Shown piece after piece: positions 6,597 to 7,814 of a DNA stretch of 7,814 bases. The position numbers were made by a program, and so were the translations under genes. The DNA lies in the NCBI GenBank assembly GCA_012728465.1, contig JAAYFB010000090.1, positions 1 through 7,814 of the forward strand. The letters run 5' to 3'. Origin of the DNA: Proteiniphilum sp. GTDB taxonomy: Bacteria > Bacteroidota > Bacteroidia > Bacteroidales > Dysgonomonadaceae. Numbering within the stretch: position 1 is the first letter of the stretch; the number at the start of each line of letters is the position of its first letter. The notes beneath the pieces are model-generated. The model was given only the letters and a program-made list of their open reading frames with translations, did no database searches and was not told where the DNA came from.

Positions 6597-6707
6597 GGGC
6601 AAACCTGCGTGTTTGGCCAATTATATATTTGTTTGGAAACAAATAACCATTTTCCCCTCGTTAGGAAACGAGGGGATGGGATGGCGCACACACAGGTGCG
6701 CCCCTAC
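6593..6707. repeat. REPIN-like element: two inverted GTAG-headed palindromes around two internal hairpins
   Basis: The left end reads GTAG then GGGCAAAC-CTGCGT-GTTTGGCC (hairpin with one bulged G, 6597-6618). The right end, read on the minus strand, is GTAG then GGGCGCAC-CTGTGT-GTGCGCC (perfect stem on 6683-6702). The two ends share GTAGGGGC, ACCTG and GTGT at equal spacing, so they are inverted copies, and each has a GTAG tetranucleotide 5' of its stem. This is the form known for REP sequences mobilised by RAYT (REP-associated tyrosine) transposases. Between them lie TATTTGTTT-GG-AAACAAATA (6626-6645) and CCCCTCGTT-AGGA-AACGAGGGG (6654-6675). No transposase is in the window, so it would be a non-autonomous element. 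None of the hairpins is followed by a T-run on either strand. No target-site duplication is evident, as expected for this transposase class. Confidence 0.7.
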
Positions 6708-6718
6708 ACGGAACAATT

Positions 6719-6752
6719 ATTGTTATTATATCACCCATTTTCACTATGTTTG
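6719..6752 (+). promoter_or_regulatory. Candidate Bacteroides-type promoter for the histidine kinase gene
   Basis: TATGTTTG at 6745-6752 matches the Bacteroidetes -7 box TAnnTTTG exactly. ATTG at 6719-6722 is a partial match to the -33 TTTG, with a 22-base spacer that is slightly long. A start near 6758 would give a leader of about 30 bases ending in the A-rich context just before the ATG at 6788. Because the element at 6593-6707 separates the kinase from the regulator gene, a promoter of its own is plausible. Read-through from the regulator is the alternative. Confidence 0.35.
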
Positions 6753-6787
6753 TATCACAATTAATGTCACTTTCATTATCATAAAAA

Positions 6788-7783
6788 ATGAAACTCAACT
6801 CAAAATATATATTCATACTAAAAATAATATCCATTGTGATATTATCGCTTGTAGGGGCTTGGTTGTATGTAAATAATTTATATTTTTCTGCATCAATAAT
6901 GCTACTAATAATCATTGTGGTTGCCGTATCTATATATTATGATAGAAAAAGATTGTTTGGGAGAGTGGAGCATTTGATTTCATCAATACAATATGAAGAT
7001 TTTTCGACCCACTTTGTTATCAATGACAAAAAGGATGAACTTAGCCAACTATCAAAGGAGATGAATGAGGCTCTCGAAGCATTTAGAAACAGAAGTGCGG
7101 ATGCCATGATGGGCGAAACTGAGGCTATGGCGTGGCAAAAGCTAATTAGTGTGCTCACTCACGAGATAATGAATAGCATTACTCCTATCATTTCTCTTTC
7201 CGAGACATTGAGTGAGCAGGCCCAAATAGCTGAAGCCAGCGAAGATAATTACAAAATCATGCTTCAAGCTATGGAAACTATTCATAGGCGTAGCGAAGGC
7301 TTACTGATTTTTATAGAGAATTATCGAAAGCTTACTCGCTTGCCACAACCAGTGGTGCACCCTTTTGCTCTGAAAACTCTATTTGTATCACTACAACAGC
7401 TACTTGCCTCTAACAATATCGTTTTTACTTACTCTATCTATCCCGAACAGCTTATTTTGAATGCCGATAAAGGTATGGTGGAGCAAGTATTGATTAATCT
7501 ATTGAAAAATGCTCACGAGGCGTGTCAAAACAAGGAGAACTCAAAGATTGATGTAAAGGCAAACAAGATTGGCGACGAAATTCATATTTCGGTCTCCGAT
7601 AATGGTCAAGGAATACTACCCGAAGTAATCGAAAAAGTGTTTATCCCTTTCTATTCCACCAAAACAAATGGTTCTGGAATTGGGCTAAGCATATGCCAAC
7701 AAATTATGATCAGGCACAAAGGCAAACTCATGGTACAGTCGGATGATAGAGAAACAAAGTTTACGATGGTATTTAATGTATGA
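6788..7783 (+). CDS. Small membrane sensor histidine kinase, NtrY/NtrB-like
   Basis: This 331-residue kinase has two TM segments (about 7-28 and 32-51) joined by only a few residues, so it has almost no periplasmic part. A HAMP-like linker follows at about 52-100, ending in a coiled stretch (KKDELSQLSKEMNEALEAFR). The DHp helix carries the H-box LTHEIMNSITPI, with phospho-acceptor H125. The catalytic domain shows the N-box INLLKNAHEA (N237, N241), the G1 box VSDNGQGI (269-276), an F-box FYSTK and the G2 box GSGIGLSI (295-302), all intact, so it should be active. The reading begins and ends cleanly and there is no frameshift. Related kinases that sit next to NtrC-type regulators usually carry a PAS domain between the linker and the AWQKLI...HEIMNS segment. 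Here that PAS is absent and the protein is about 100 residues shorter. Its likely partner is the response regulator upstream. Confidence 0.93.
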   Translation: MKLNSKYIFILKIISIVILSLVGAWLYVNNLYFSASIMLLIIIVVAVSIYYDRKRLFGRVEHLISSIQYEDFSTHFVINDKKDELSQLSKEMNEALEAFRNRSADAMMGETEAMAWQKLISVLTHEIMNSITPIISLSETLSEQAQIAEASEDNYKIMLQAMETIHRRSEGLLIFIENYRKLTRLPQPVVHPFALKTLFVSLQQLLASNNIVFTYSIYPEQLILNADKGMVEQVLINLLKNAHEACQNKENSKIDVKANKIGDEIHISVSDNGQGILPEVIEKVFIPFYSTKTNGSGIGLSICQQIMIRHKGKLMVQSDDRETKFTMVFNV

Positions 7784-7814
7784 TGCTACTGTCAACAAAA
7801 CTACACTACTAAAT

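Noticed and set aside
6654..6675. Strong GC-rich hairpin as a Rho-independent terminator after the regulator gene
   Set aside because: No T-run follows on either strand, and it lies inside a symmetric repeat element. It is better explained as part of that element.
6851..6858. A third GTAGGGGC octamer inside the kinase gene
   Set aside because: It encodes part of the first TM segment and is not followed by a palindromic stem, so it is probably a chance match and not a REP.
6395..6915. Small open frames on both strands around the regulator-kinase gap
   Set aside because: They overlap the regulator's HTH, the palindromic element or the kinase start, and their sequences have no protein-like features.
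7784..7814. Tail after the kinase stop
   Set aside because: It is only 31 bases, with no hairpin, promoter or start codon that can be supported.

Overview
The window looks like a piece of a Bacteroidetes (probably Bacteroidales) chromosome. The evidence is low GC content, AT-rich start contexts without Shine-Dalgarno sequences, a candidate promoter with the Bacteroides-type -7 box (TAnnTTTG), and the protein families: an 8-TM-type FtsX/MacB-like permease, a long-coil HlyD adaptor, a TolC-type channel and an NtrC-type regulator with a GAFTDA loop. The species cannot be named from the sequence alone.

Layout. Bases 1-4941 carry a leftward operon in the order outer-membrane efflux channel (TolC type), periplasmic adaptor (HlyD/MacA type), ABC permease (FtsX/MacB type). 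The permease is cut by the window edge at its C-terminal end. Bases 4942-5237 are a divergent intergenic region. It holds a near-perfect sigma-54 promoter facing the efflux operon, two palindromic operator-like sites 21 bp apart about 90-110 bp upstream of the predicted start, and two sets of short tandem repeats on the side of the regulator gene. Bases 5238-6596 encode, rightward, a sigma-54-dependent response regulator (receiver, AAA+, Fis-type HTH). Bases 6593-6707 hold a REPIN-like palindromic element whose left end supplies the regulator's stop codon. A candidate housekeeping promoter follows, and then a small membrane histidine kinase (6788-7783). The last 31 bases hold nothing recognisable.

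How it fits together (inference). The histidine kinase phosphorylates the NtrC-like regulator. The regulator binds the paired TGTGCGA-nn-TCGCACA sites and activates RNA polymerase-sigma-54 at TGGCACG-N4-TTGAT, switching on the tripartite ABC efflux/export operon. The -12/-24 promoter lies so close to the channel gene that the predicted transcript has almost no leader. The kinase has no periplasmic domain and appears to lack the PAS domain I would expect in this family, so its signal may be sensed in or at the membrane. No ATPase for the permease lies in the window. No RNA genes, CRISPR arrays, insertion-sequence transposases or att sites were seen.
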